From Plumapathes pennacea (Eukaryota > Cnidaria > Anthozoa > Antipatharia > Myriopathidae), in assembly GCA_964036295.1 (NCBI GenBank), contig OZ038464.1, positions 10,092,001-10,156,000 on the forward strand: 64,000 bases of DNA, in the 5' to 3' direction. Positions within the stretch are counted from its first letter, which is position 1, and every line of letters begins with the position of its first letter. A program made the position numbers and the translations under genes. Positions 1-12,100 of this stretch are shown here, in pieces. The notes under the pieces were generated by a model that was not told the origin of the DNA, did not search any database, and saw nothing but the letters and a program-made list of their open reading frames with translations.

Positions 1-151
1 TGTATGAGTGATGTAGTGAGAATTGATAGTTTAATCAGCCACAGTATCAGCTGAGCAAGGTATCAAAAGCCAAGTTCTCCCGATATTTTGTGCTGCCAAA
101 ACAAAAGGAGAAAATTGTACTTAATCACTCTTGGGAGTGAAAAGGGTTAAC
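1..151. mobile_element. Copy of the common 'CTTGGGAGTGAAAGGGTTAA' MITE family
   Basis: Contains GAGTGATGTAGTGAGAATTG, CAAGTTCTCC and the terminus ACTCTTGGGAGTGAAAAGGG, shared with many other places in the window. Left end may be cut by the window edge. Confidence 0.75.
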
Positions 152-665
152 AATAGTCTGTACACAAGTACTACAGTACAGTAGATTAATCTGTGGGTAA
201 TCAGTACAAAATATCAGAGTGGTCTAAAAGGGTTGATTTTCATTCTCCTACCATATTTACTACAGTACATGTTTATCAATACAATAAGGAGAATTTAGCA
301 TTTGAAACCTCACACAGATGAAAGCTGATGGAATGATTCTTGATTTGTCACCACTATCAAAAAGTGCAGGAGTGAAAGATTTACCTGCAATCATGGGACA
401 ACATTGAGAATCATACCTCTCTTACAGCCAACCCATTTCACTGGCAACCAAGACATGTGTGCATAGCCATGCATTTATCTTCAACAATGTGATGGGGGAA
501 GGGGGAGGGATTTATAAGCATGGAATCTGTGAATTGAGAGCAGCTTGAGATAGATGTCCCACATCATTCTATCCAGGCATGTATATGTAGATATAATCGA
601 ACCTCCTCTCTATAGCAGCCAGGATTGTTTGTCCCAGCCACCAATCAATCCCCAAACCAACTAAC

Positions 666-3600
666 CTCCCACATTGAGTGCAATTGTTTAATGATGTCAG
701 GGGTGAGTTCCTTCACTTCCCACTCAGCTAGCTCCTGCAGTAAAGCTTCATTAGCCTCCTTTTTCTCCTTCTCCTTTAGACGGCGTCTCTCTCGCTCCTC
801 AAATTCCTCTTGGATCTTCAGGTGACTGATAAGGGACGATGAGCTTTCTCCATTGAGCATGTTCACGTATGATCGGGCAGACCGACGACGACCCAGCCCT
901 GCAAAAAGGTAAAAAGCATATTGACTTTGTCTTTACACCCCCTTTCTGTGACTATCTCTTGCTAGACATCAGACACACACTTCAAACATTGCATAGCTGA
1001 TGCAGCTGCATGTATACACATGTGTCTAGGGGGTACACATTTTGGAATGTCTTTCATCTACACTCTTTCTTCTACAAAATACTGATGTTCATTCAGCTTC
1101 CAAATTTAAGAAATTCATCAACATTACTCATGAATAAAATCAATCATGCTACAGTATTCTAAATGAATGACTCTCTGTATTTTTCAACTTTTTTTCTTTA
1201 TACATTTTTGGGGCTGCTCCACATTCATGAGCCCTACGCAAATCCACATCAAGCAGTGCAATGCCCAACTCTTTGAATTCTGAGAATGGCTTTCCAAGCT
1301 GAAGTCACAATTTCTTGACGTTTGGGCAAGTGAAAACTACAGTATAACCCCAGGACTCAAATCCCACTTACATGGCACTTGAAAAAAAAGAAAAAAAAAA
1401 AAAAGATGGGGGTGGATCATGTATTAAGTAACAAATCTCACAAACCTTCATTCAAAGTATCCATATCACAGTTCAGTCTCAATGCCATTGTGGCTGTTAA
1501 TGTAACTTTTTCTCTCAGGGACCTGTACACCGAGAAAAACCTGGACATTAACAATAAAGCAGAACAATCTTAGATTAATCCATTTGGTCTGTGGTCCATT
1601 AGAATCCAACAGGAAGCAGTGCTTTTTCTTTTCTTTTTTTTTTTTTCTGTATTTGTTATCTACTGTATAGTACTTTAAATGTATTTCATGTAGAAAGGAA
1701 GCAGATAACATGCATTCAATCAGAAGCAAGTAAAAATCTATATTACCTATTCAGCAGAGCCAGTTTCTGTTCCAGAACTTTCTCCAGCTTCTGACCCAGC
1801 TTGGACACCCAGTGCTCAGGTCCATTGTAGCGGTAACAGTTTTCTAACATCAGTCTCAGGTCAGACACAACTTCAGTGATGCTGTTGTACATGCAGTCAT
1901 TAAACTTGGACCCAACTGAAATAATAGCCATCAAGAGATACTGCACTGTAAAATCCAGTCTGGTAACAGAAAATCCCTCCTGGTCACATGCCCCCTTTAC
2001 CCTCAATCTCACCACTTCTAAGTTACACTTTTAGATTTCTGAGAAATAAAGCCCTGGCCAAACTGACTCCCAAGTCGAGCCAACTCAAGCCAAGTTTTTG
2101 ACTTCATCATATTTTGCTCACCCATTTGGCTTGACTTGGCTTGATGATCAAGCTCAAATCTTCAGCTTAGTTGAACCAAACCTTTTATTGTTTGGCCACC
2201 CAAGCCAAGCCAAGACAAGCAAAGGTCAACACAAGGTGATTGCATCAGCTTTTGTTATGGCATCTAAATGGTTTTCTTGTAACTTGGCTTGACTTTGGGC
2301 GTACAGTTTGGCCAACCACATGCAATTCAGTGAGTTTGCAAACTTGGGTTGAGTGTCTGTTTCATCAGGGCTTAGAACAGTTAGTTATCAAGGCATGTTT
2401 TATGTTCTGAAAGAATTAGTGACACAGACACACTTATCTTGAAACAACAAGGCAATAATATTAAAAACAGTTTTCTGTTTATCAGCTTTTCTAGGTTATA
2501 ACCCCTCCCCCCCCCCCCCCCCCAAAAAAAAAAAAAAATAGAGAGAGAGAGAGGATATTACACAGTGGTGCAAAGATATGAATTTTATTTTCGAGTGGTA
2601 AAAACAATATTTTACAAACGAGCACTTCGCAAGTGAGTAAAATATTGTTTTTACCATGAGAAAATAAAATCCATATCTTCAAGCCGCCATGTAATTTTCT
2701 TTTTATTATATTAGACAAGAGTGTTTTACGAGAAATTGCACAAACAACCATGCAAAAGCGGAAAATGATGCAAATGATATCCTCACTAGTGAGGATATGG
2801 AAAATATGCCACTCGGGTCCCAGATGTACTGTAGTTTCGTATGAATTTTATGCATGGTATATTTTCCAGTAAAACACTCGTGTCTATATAATAAATAAAT
2901 ATATATAAGCCTCAAAACCTCTTTCAAAGTTGTGTGATCGTTAGAATTGGGATTTTATGGTGCATGTTCAGTTTTTCAGATAACAGCCACAAATATCGAC
3001 AGTCACTGCTGAACTTTTCACATTTCACAACTTTTTTACCATAGCAGTAGTCCCAACATATTTCTGGGAATTTTCTTTAAATTCCCCTTCTTCATCTTCC
3101 AGAGAGAGAGATGACAGTAAGTGTGTGCCAACTTCCTGTTTGTCAAAATTATTCACTATTCTAGCTGTTAATATTGCACTCACATCAAACTAAATTACTT
3201 GCTGGACACAAGCAATATTCTTATTGAGTGGGGATAAGCTTTTTTATGGATAATAAAGTTCATTAAGAGGATACGAAAAAAAATTTTGGTCACATTCTCG
3301 CTAATATGACTTGACCCTGCCACGTTTTTCACTCGCGACTTCGGAGGATAAATGTCACGAATTTTCACGTGTTCAAACGAGCTGATAATTTAAAGCACAT
3401 CAAACTATAAACTTAGTTTACAAAACTTTTCGAAACTTCACAGAAAAAAAGTATGACAGGGTAATTTTAATCGTTAAAATTCGTCAACGACATCCTCCCA
3501 CTCGAGGACTTCAACTTTTCAACAGTGACCATATTGACACCGATTCTCGATATAAACTAATGTGTTTTACACTCACTTTTGGCAAAAGACATGGGCTCTT

Positions 3601-3889
3601 TGATTCTCTCGTGGTAATCCCAGAGACCTTGAGCCTTGGCATCGACTGGTTCCAGAAACGGCCAAGCCACATTTCTGTTTGAATCCGATAGCAGCTCCAC
3701 GTACACGCGATAAGCTTGTTTCATTTCGTAACTGAGTTGGGACAACTCGAAGCCTTGAGTTTCGACTGTCTCGGGAGCCTGTTTCATTTCCGGCTGAGCA
3801 ATGACATCGTGGTGGACTTGGTCTGAGTTTGTGGAGACCGCATTATTTTCCACCGGCTTTTGAAGAACTAAAACTGGCACTGTTTCCAT
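666..3889 (-). CDS. BRD10: BRD10 (KIAA2026)-like bromodomain protein, 5' part; gene continues beyond the left edge
   Basis: Three coding exons were resolved on the minus strand: 3889-3577 (start ATG at 3889, donor GTGAGT), 1915-1747 (acceptor TTTCAG) and 898-666 (acceptor TTTGCAG, donor GTTAGT). The first two join in phase and give the bromodomain-like fold: WPFLEPVD in exon 1, then ITEVVSDLRLMLENCYRYNG in exon 2, which carries the Asn/Tyr-Asn typical of the acetyl-lysine pocket. Exon 3 encodes RRRSARSYVNM followed by a Lys/Glu/Arg-rich coiled-coil segment ending in LHSMWEV. The order and wording resemble vertebrate BRD10 (KIAA2026), including EQKLALL and the RRRS motif, from memory of that family. 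The phase of exon 2 (2) does not fit exon 3 directly, so a short exon between 899 and 1746 is probably missed. Nothing convincing was found in 1-660, where later exons should lie or start. Function is inferred only: chromatin reading in the nucleus. Confidence 0.72.
2048..2373. mobile_element. MITE-like repeat rich in CCAAGCC motifs, BRD10-like intron
   Basis: Ends AGCCCTGGCCAAAC and CATCAGGGCTT are roughly inverted. The interior repeats GCCAAGCCAAG and GGCTTGACTTGGCTTGA. A related piece in opposite orientation lies at about 46640-46695 in an ASH2L intron. Confidence 0.6.
2574..2681. repeat. Foldback element in BRD10-like intron
   Basis: AAGATATGAATTTTATTTTC at the left and its diverged complement ending CCATATCTT form about 42-bp arms around a 25-nt loop. 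It is preceded by a C-run/A-run (about 2505-2538). Confidence 0.75.
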
Positions 3890-4580
3890 GTTTAAACCCG
3901 TCCAACGTTTCTCTAAAAGCGCCCTGTAGGCATATCAATATCTGAAGCGAGCGAAGTGGAGCTTCGGTTGTGTCCTGATGGCTTAATATTGTCAGTTTAC
4001 TACTGACTTTGTACCGCTCCGAACATTCTCAAATTATGAAATGGTCCGACTCTTTTATTGATGCGCAGGTGAGACCGAGTGCGCAGTCTCAGCACAGACA
4101 AAGGCGCGGCGAAAAAGACCGCCAAAACATGCGGTCCGGGATATCTGAATTCAGAATTTTTCCTCAACTCCTAAAGGCACTTCACAAAACTGATCACTTA
4201 AACTCACTGAATGAAGCTCGGACTGCTGAACACAGATGGAGACACCTTGGCAAATAAAATTAATATCTTTTTCAGTTATTCAAGCCAAGGAGCCTGGGCT
4301 CCAACGTGTTTGGAGAGTTGACTAGAGTTTACGGAAGAGCGGGAGACAAGATGTGAGACGTACAGTAAAGCATAAGAGTGCGAGTGCAGGTGCAAATCGG
4401 TCTGTTGACAGTCTTTCGTCTAGCCTTTTCATGCATACCGGTTCGGAAGTAATCGGAAGAATTTCGTAAAAGCTTCGGCTTTTGCGAGCCTGCTGGTAGT
4501 GCAGAACGGTCAGAGGAGTCTCCCATGAGGCAGCTTCCCGCCACTTTCAAACCAAGTTCCCGCTTAGAGCAGAGAATGAA
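3890..4580. promoter_or_regulatory. Presumed divergent promoter between the BRD10-like gene and BAZ1B
   Basis: The 691 bp between the two opposed start codons hold no repeat copy or splice-bounded exon that I recognise, and the stretch is less AT-rich than the flanking introns. Small open frames here lack family similarity. A shared CpG-type or TATA-less promoter for both genes is the natural reading, but no specific factor site was identified, and the transcription starts are unknown. Confidence 0.5.
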
Positions 4581-7500
4581 ATGCCTCTTCTGGGGCGTAA
4601 AGTATTTTCTCCACGACCTCCGCCAGAGGACCTGAAGTCAGACGAGGAAGTGTTTGTATTCGAACACACGGGAGAAGTATTCAGAACGTACGAGTATCCT
4701 TTGAAAAGGCGCGCGATGTTACTCTTCATGATCACATGGCCAAACTCGAATGTTAGCGCTTCGAACGTTCCCTTACAGTTATATGTTTTACCCCCAGAGA
4801 AAGGGACCATGCAAGAAGAACGACCCCCTTGATTGTCTTATCGTTAAAATTTTACTAAGAGCGAGTCATTTCAGAACATGGAAACTCCAAACACGGGCTA
4901 AAGAATACTGGAGTATTTAGAGCTTACTCGTTCTAAATCGACTCGTTCTGTAGTAATTTAGGAAGATAAATAATTTAGAAGGCCGCTTTGGTTTTATGGC
5001 CCAGAAGCAAGTTATCAAAGGACATCTTAAGCGAAATTTAGTTCAAGGTAATTGTTGCGTTCGAACGTGTTTCCAAGTCAAACTTTCAGCGCCACGTTTA
5101 TCTCGAGGATAATATTTCCACGGATGCGTTTCCGGTCGATTCGTTTATCGCCTCCATTTTGACAATACAGCAGTAGCATTCGGTGATGAACGACGCCTGG
5201 AATACAATGTTACATAATCTTGCTTCTGTACATTTGAGTGAGAAGCAAAGTTGTAGACCTTATCACAGTTATCCTTCTCACTGCATCGTCCAAGCATGCT
5301 ACTTTTATGTCATTTATAAACACAGGAACTGTACGTTGTACTTTACTGCACTTGACATGTGATTGTAAACAACCACAGAAACTCCACGTATCAAAATTAA
5401 GGGCCTAATTCTTCCAATATCCCTGGAACAAAATGTATGAGTAGTGTTAGGAGCTTATATCGAAGCAACAGACCAGGATTACCCATGTGAGAACTATGTG
5501 GCATACATTTTCTTGATGCCTGTTATACTGTTCTTGACCAAATGCACAGTGATTATATATCCCAGGTGATGCTCTTTGGCTCACAAGCATGGACATGTCA
5601 GTACACAGGTCAAACAAAGCTAACTTATAAAGAAGCAAACTCATTAGAGCAGCAGGCACTGAAGCGTCTGGGGGAATTTCCCTCTTGCTTTATAAAGCCT
5701 TTGTTGGAAATTGTGCATCACAGTAAGTAATTAGCCAAAAAATTCTCTGTTTATTTTCTCCTGCAGCAATTCTCCCAACCCTCTAAGATGAGTGATGTAG
5801 TGCAAGTTGATAGTTCAATATTAGTTTTCATCTGAGCAAGTATCAAATGCTAAGTTATCCATACTTTATGTTGGGTGTGACAAAAAAGCCACATGTCTGC
5901 ATTAGCCCAGGGCTACCAGACTTTCCAGGTTTTCTTGACAACTAAAGCTTGGAAGAAAGCTGTTTGAATTATCTGGGCTAGTGATTCATGACTTCAACTT
6001 GCCAAAAGAGTTGTCATCATGCCCTCTGATCACTTAACACGTACTTGTATCTTTGACTAGAGACTGAAAAAGAAAATTAAAGTTGACCAACTCCAGACCA
6101 TGTGAATCTTAGTAGAGGGGATACAGTTGAATCCCTTTGCAGTGACCACCCTGAGCTGGGGACACAGTTTACTGGTTATTGTAGAGAGGTGTCTGCATGT
6201 TGTTAAGAGGTGTAGGTGTTATGAATTCATCGTATCAAACACAGTAGGGATTTAAGAATAAAAGAAACCTGGGTTTTATAGAGAGGTGTTTGTTAATGGA
6301 AGTTTGATATACGGTACACAACTTTTGTGCTGAGTTTTTATTTTCAACTTGCCCTCAGGTGTGCTGGATTTTGATGCTTTGGTTAATGCATGCTTCAAAC
6401 ACCTGCTTCAGGGAGGATTTGTGGTTGGACAGACAGTGGAGTTTAAAAACGATGGAAAGCTGTAAGTTAATTACTAACCCCTTCATGCTCCTATGCTTAT
6501 ATGATGTGAATTCTCCCAAAAATACCCTGTACAAAATGTGTTAAATATTTAGGAGAGTTGATAGTCTGATGAACTTGAACTGAAGTACAGTAAGTGACAG
6601 TTGTCATTTAATTTTTTCATATTGAACTACATGGAGCTGGCTGCAAGTGTGGAACGAAGAAGTTTTCTCTTGATCGAACTTAAAATTCAAAAATGATAAT
6701 TTAATGAGAACTACTACAAATCAAATGTTTAATATTCATGCTTGGTTGATGCACCATGGAAATTTCCTATGTATACAGTAACTGCATAATAGCAGTAGTA
6801 GGGCAGTGTCACTTTTATGATCAACATTTTATTGATGTTATGTATGATGCTTTTATTTCAGGTTGAAAGGCAAAATTGTGAATCTTCATAGCTTATCAGA
6901 CAAAAGTGATAATAAAGTAAGCATAAACCATAATAAATTATTATTATTATTACTTATTATTTTATTTTATTTTTTTATAGTTCCATATGTTTTACTACTA
7001 TAAATGTACATTGACTCGGGCATTTAGCAGTTTACATTCAGTATGTGTATGTGTTGGGATGTCTTAGCTTAATTAACATTGTATAGTCATACTGAATCCT
7101 AATTCTTTTTATTCTTTTGTTAGAATCCAAACAATGCAGGCTCTCCCTCAAGTGATAAGGAGAACTCTTCATCCCAAGGTGAAAGTGGGTCTTCTTCCAC
7201 GTCAAAGGTAACTTCTTGTACAGATTTCCGGTAGTCTTTCCACTCCATAACTGAGGTATATACCAGGTGGCTCACTGGAGCAAAACTGGATTTACCATAA
7301 TTTGGGTGTCCCTTCAAAACTGTATTGACAAGACCTTTCTACTTTCTTTCGACTCCATCTCTGAGTTCACCAGAACAAATCTTCTTTTCTTAATGGTGAT
7401 CAATTTCAATTTTCTCTTTTTAACTTTATTCTCTCATCAGACACATATCAAACAGTGTTATCTCACTCAGATTAAACTATCCGTTCTCACCACATCACTT

Positions 7501-9103
7501 ACACATTTTTTTCTTGAATGGTTGGGAGACTTTCTTTTTTTGAGTTCAGTTATGAAAGGGTTCACTCCGAAGCTCAGAATGCAGATTCTCAGTCTGTACA
7601 GTAAGAAGATAATGTATGTGTAAACGTAGTAAGCTCAGCTTTTATCTAAGCAAGCTATCAAAAGGCAAGTTCTCCATACCATACGATATACCTCTGGTGA
7701 GAAACTGAAGGAGAAAATTGAAGTTGATCACTCTTGTACATTGTACATGTACCAGACTGAAGCACGCTGGTTTGTTTTACACACTGATACTTGAGGTGGA
7801 GAGGTTGGGGGGGGGGGGGGACTCCCATATAAAAAAGGATGGGGATACTCATTGTACCTCTTAGGAGTCAAATCACAGGTTTTGGTACCGTTTAGGGTGC
7901 TCAACATCAAACACTGACATTTTATGTGACATGTTAGCATTTAGGGGTTGGGTGTCAGTCGAATGAACTTTTATTGTATGTGTCTTTATAGCAACATTAA
8001 AGGCACTGAAACTTTAAATTCTTGGTATGCTTTTATTGGTACCTTTTAGGGGGGGAGTCCCCTGGTCCATTCCTCCCCCCTCAGCCCAGGCAACAACAAA
8101 TATTGATGTACACAATCCCTGACAAAGGGCTTTGTTCTTTGATTTTCAGTCTGAAGTGCAGTCATATGACATCTGTATAGGTATCAACTCTGAAGAGTTA
8201 CTTTTAAATGTGCCACATGAAAATATCAGGTGAGAGTGTGTGGAAGCCTAATGTTGCCCTATTGAAAAACATCTCTTGTAGGTGATCTTGACTTCCTGGG
8301 AAGCATTACTTTATACATTAATAATAATTGTATTATTAATTAATAATTATTTTCAAATTATTAGTTTGAGTACACTGCATTGCTTCATAGCCATCAAATA
8401 ATGAACAACAAAGATTTTGTTTTTTTCTAGAAATCCTTTCTTTTTGAATTCCTTTAGAAACAATAATTGATTAACAATTAATTGTTAATAATGTCCTGGC
8501 ATCAATGATAGTAAATAAGAAATTTTGTTTTGTGAACAGACGTGTCAAGAAGTTACCTCCAAAAGACCTTTTGAGGATATTCATTCGAGCAAATACCAAG
8601 CATCATGCTAAACAGGACTGCAGCCCTTGGATAGTCAAGGTAAGCACAATTCAATATTAGCCTGATTTCTGGAAATCTGAACCATCAGAGAAACTTCATG
8701 AGACCATGATTTTGGACAGACAAATTTGAAGTAAAGTCTGATCAGACAGATTTTAAATGACTACCTTCGTCAAGGCTTTTAACCCCTTACCCTTTAAAAT
8801 GCCATCCTGGGGTTGAAATAGTGACCGTAGGCAGGTAGAAAACTCGGACCAGACCAACTTGGATCACTAGTCTGGGTCCAATTAACTAGGACTAAGTCAG
8901 ATCAGCTTGGACCAACTTTGCTTGAATAAAGTAAACTCAGTGACCAACTTCCCCCAAGCCCTGGCTGTGCTGAGACCCAGGCCCCTTTTACCTTTCATAT
9001 AATCTGATTATCTTGTGTTTTTCTTTTAATTCAATAGGAGGAATTAGTAAAAGAGCATTCCCTCACTGATAAGTTTTCAGATTTTGACCTCACATCAAAG
9101 AAG
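4581..9103 (+). CDS. BAZ1B: BAZ1B exons 1-8: WAC domain and adjoining N-terminal module
   Basis: Exons: 4581-4687, 5550-5722, 6359-6461, 6862-6916, 7124-7207, 8150-8229, 8540-8639, 9038-9103. The start ATG at 4581 opens MPLLGRKVF, matching the family start MxPLLGRKPF/MPLLHRKPF. Exon 1 ends at the donor GTACGA. Using acceptor 5549 gives FRT-DYISQVMLFGSQAWTC, which fits the WAC consensus and keeps phase; a competing AG at 5565 would not. WAC continues with TGQTKLTYKEANSLEQQAL. Exons 6-8 encode the region aligned with human NVPADSLIR...PWVVEDELVKKYSL. This is the part that in mammals binds DNA/chromatin and holds the atypical tyrosine kinase. Confidence 0.88.
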
Positions 9104-12100
9104 GTACAGCAGTCCATTATATACTCTTGTATGTAAGGTCAGCTATTAAATTACTTTGACACATTGTATTCTTTAAACAACCTCTGATAATTTTTGCACA
9201 TGCAAGTACTTTTCATTTTACAGTGTTCATGCATTCATCCACAATTGAATTTTAGGTCTCCCTTGGAAACCTTAAGCTCAAAATACAAATTTGCCTAACC
9301 ATTAATTCAACAAGCAAATGTATGATTGTTATAGTGAGAACTAATGCTTCAATCAACTTTCACTGGTTGTTAAATTTTTCTTTGCTGCATGATAATTATC
9401 TTTGTGAGAGTTGAAATTTTGTCATTCTCAGGAGTGAAAAGGTTAATGTCAAAATTAAGGCATATATCGTTACAATCTCAGACAAATTTTATCTGATAAC
9501 TGCATATCCTTAGTGTGTTTCCTCTTCCCCTACAGCATCATTCTCCAAAAACACCAAGGCAGAAAGAATCTAAAGCAGATTCAAAGCAAAAGAAGAGATC
9601 GTCTAAAAAAGATGCAGGGGAGACTAAATCAAAACAGAAGAAACTTGACCCCACACAGAAAACACTTACTTTCATATGTAATAAGAGCACACTTAAAGCC
9701 AGTGCTGTCAAAGGAACCCCAGAGAAGAAAATAAGGAAGGCGAAAAACGATCAAGTGACGCCAGTTAAAGATGTGAAATCATCAGCTGATCAGCAAACTC
9801 CGTCAAAGAGTGGAACAAAAAGTGATGTCACAAGTTTGAATAGCAGTAGAAGCCAAACTCCTCAAAAGAATAATTGTGTTGTGTCATTGAACACTCTTAG
9901 CCATGGACAGATTTTATCTGCCACAAGTTCGCCGGCAAAGACAAAACTACTGCAAAAAACACCTCAAAAAATAGGTGCAGCCTCCTCGGTCGGCAGGAGC
10001 CCAAGCAGGAGCTTAAAACCGTCGGCAGGAAAGTCTCCTCGAGCAAAACTACTGCAGACGCCGCCGAAGAAGCTTTCATCATCGGCGAAGAAGAGCAAGA
10101 AAGAAGATGCAGCGTCTTCCAGAGAAACTGGGAAAACTGGTGGTGATGGTAAGACCACAGTGAAGGTGGGTGTGAAAAGAAAGTTGAGTAGCAAAAAGTC
10201 TCTAGAAAAGTCTGCTGACAAGGGAAAGACAGCAAAGCGTTCACAGTCACAAGAGGGGCCTGAAGCTGTGCAGGTGACAGGAAAGAAGGCAAAGAAAGTC
10301 AAAGCATCAAAGACTCCTGATGGAAAGGATATGGTGGACTTGACATCACAAGACGGTGGGAAGAAGAACCAGACAAGTGAAAAACGGCCTCAGGTTAGTT
10401 CTTTCAGAAATTGAAGATTTGAACTTTTCGTTCTGATCTGTGTTCTAACTGATATCAGAACACAAAATCTTTCAACAATTCAAGTAGAAAATCAGTATGA
10501 GTGATGTGAGAATTGATCATTCGATATCAGCTTTTATTGCCCCCGCAGGAGGCAATCCTTGGAGTCCCCGCGTATGTTACATACAGTATGAAAGTACAGT
10601 TCGTGTATAACAGAAAAAATACCGATTTGCCCAAAAAATGCCCGCTAGTAGTATCGAGTAATGACGCGTTTTGCATTGTGAAAAATGCCCGCTAGTAGAC
10701 GCGTTGTGATGACGGCACAGTGAATTACACGCCCATCAAATTTGAGACGACACGCTGTGAGAAACTATTCTTTCCCTGAGCAGAGGAAGAGTTCTTGTTG
10801 AGATTTTGTAGTAAGGAAAATCTTACGTTCAGTTGTGCTCTTTTCACTTCACAAGTTCTGGAAGCCAAAAGTTAGGAAATTTTTTTATCTAAGAGCGATA
10901 ATAAATCGCAAAGGTCTGGTAAGTTGTCCGCGATAACGATAAGTTTTCTGGATTGAAGACTCGATCCAAAACCGCGATTTGTCGGACACAGCTCAATTTT
11001 ACCGACTGAAAGACTCAGTCGACAGCCGAAATTTTCTACATCTGAGAGAGAGAGAGAGAGAGACAGAACAGTAAAAAAAAAAAACCCTTGCCTCGACAAA
11101 AGTTAGAACATAACAGCCGTCTAACGACGTTTTGCGACAACATCAGGTCCATTGTTTTGTTTTACAAACACATCGGGTAAGTTGGCTCACCGGCCACTGA
11201 GAAAAATGTCTGAGTTTGCTTACTTCGAGTCCGCACTGACAACGAGTGAGGACGAATCGATGAGTTTCTGCGCAACTTTATCCACACAAAAAAGAGAATA
11301 TAATGCAAGGCTTGACAAAATACACAAGGCAATCAGTCACGTTTCCATTTATTTGCCTCAAAAACAAGGGGATCTAACGTACTAAGTCAGTTTCACTGCA
11401 GGCTCAGACAAGCGGGGGCACTCTCAGTGGTCACTATTACTAGTCTGAAGAGTTGTAATATTTTTTTGTGTTAGATACGATTCAATCGTAAATTGTCACT
11501 CAAATCTCTGTTAAGCTTCAACTTGTGCTGTCAGCTGCAAATATAATGAACAAATGTTTTATTATTTCCTCAGTCCCACCAGAAGTTGAAACAAGCTACA
11601 ATATTTGATATGACCAACCAGGCATCCAAGGAGTCGCAGATGAAGGCAGCAAAGAAACAGAAAACCTTGTCTGAAATGTAAGCTTTATTGGAAAAGAAGG
11701 AATATTAAGTTTAACCTACGACCCTTGATTTGTGACCCGACATTGTTTGACTTGTGACTCTGGACAGCTTTGACTCAGATCATATCCACACGTTTTTGAA
11801 TCGTTTTGTCCGTCCACACCAATCGGTTTTACGTTTGAAAACGCAACTTTTTTTCCGTTTCCGAAAGGTTCTCCGTCCACGCTATGTTTCGAATCACGTG
11901 ATAGTCGTGATGGAAAAGTTGTGTTTTTGACTCTTGTCACCGTTTAGTTTACCTGTGGACGGAAGACCGAAACGTAAAAGATAAAAAAAAAAAAAAAAAA
12001 AAATGGGTATGTGTGGACGGTGTATGTGTTCGTAGGTTTAACAAAGCCCAAAACTTGCTTGTTCGTAGGTTTAACAAAGCCTTACAGAAGAATGGCCCTC

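Noticed and set aside
4709..5566. Alternative BAZ1B exon 1/2 junction using the AG at 5565
   Set aside because: It would need a non-GT donor after 4709; the 4687/5550 junction is GT-AG, in phase and fits the WAC consensus.
9897..10302. Two minus-strand frames of 112-131 codons
   Set aside because: They lie opposite BAZ1B exon 9, whose plus-strand frame has correct splice borders and family-like composition.
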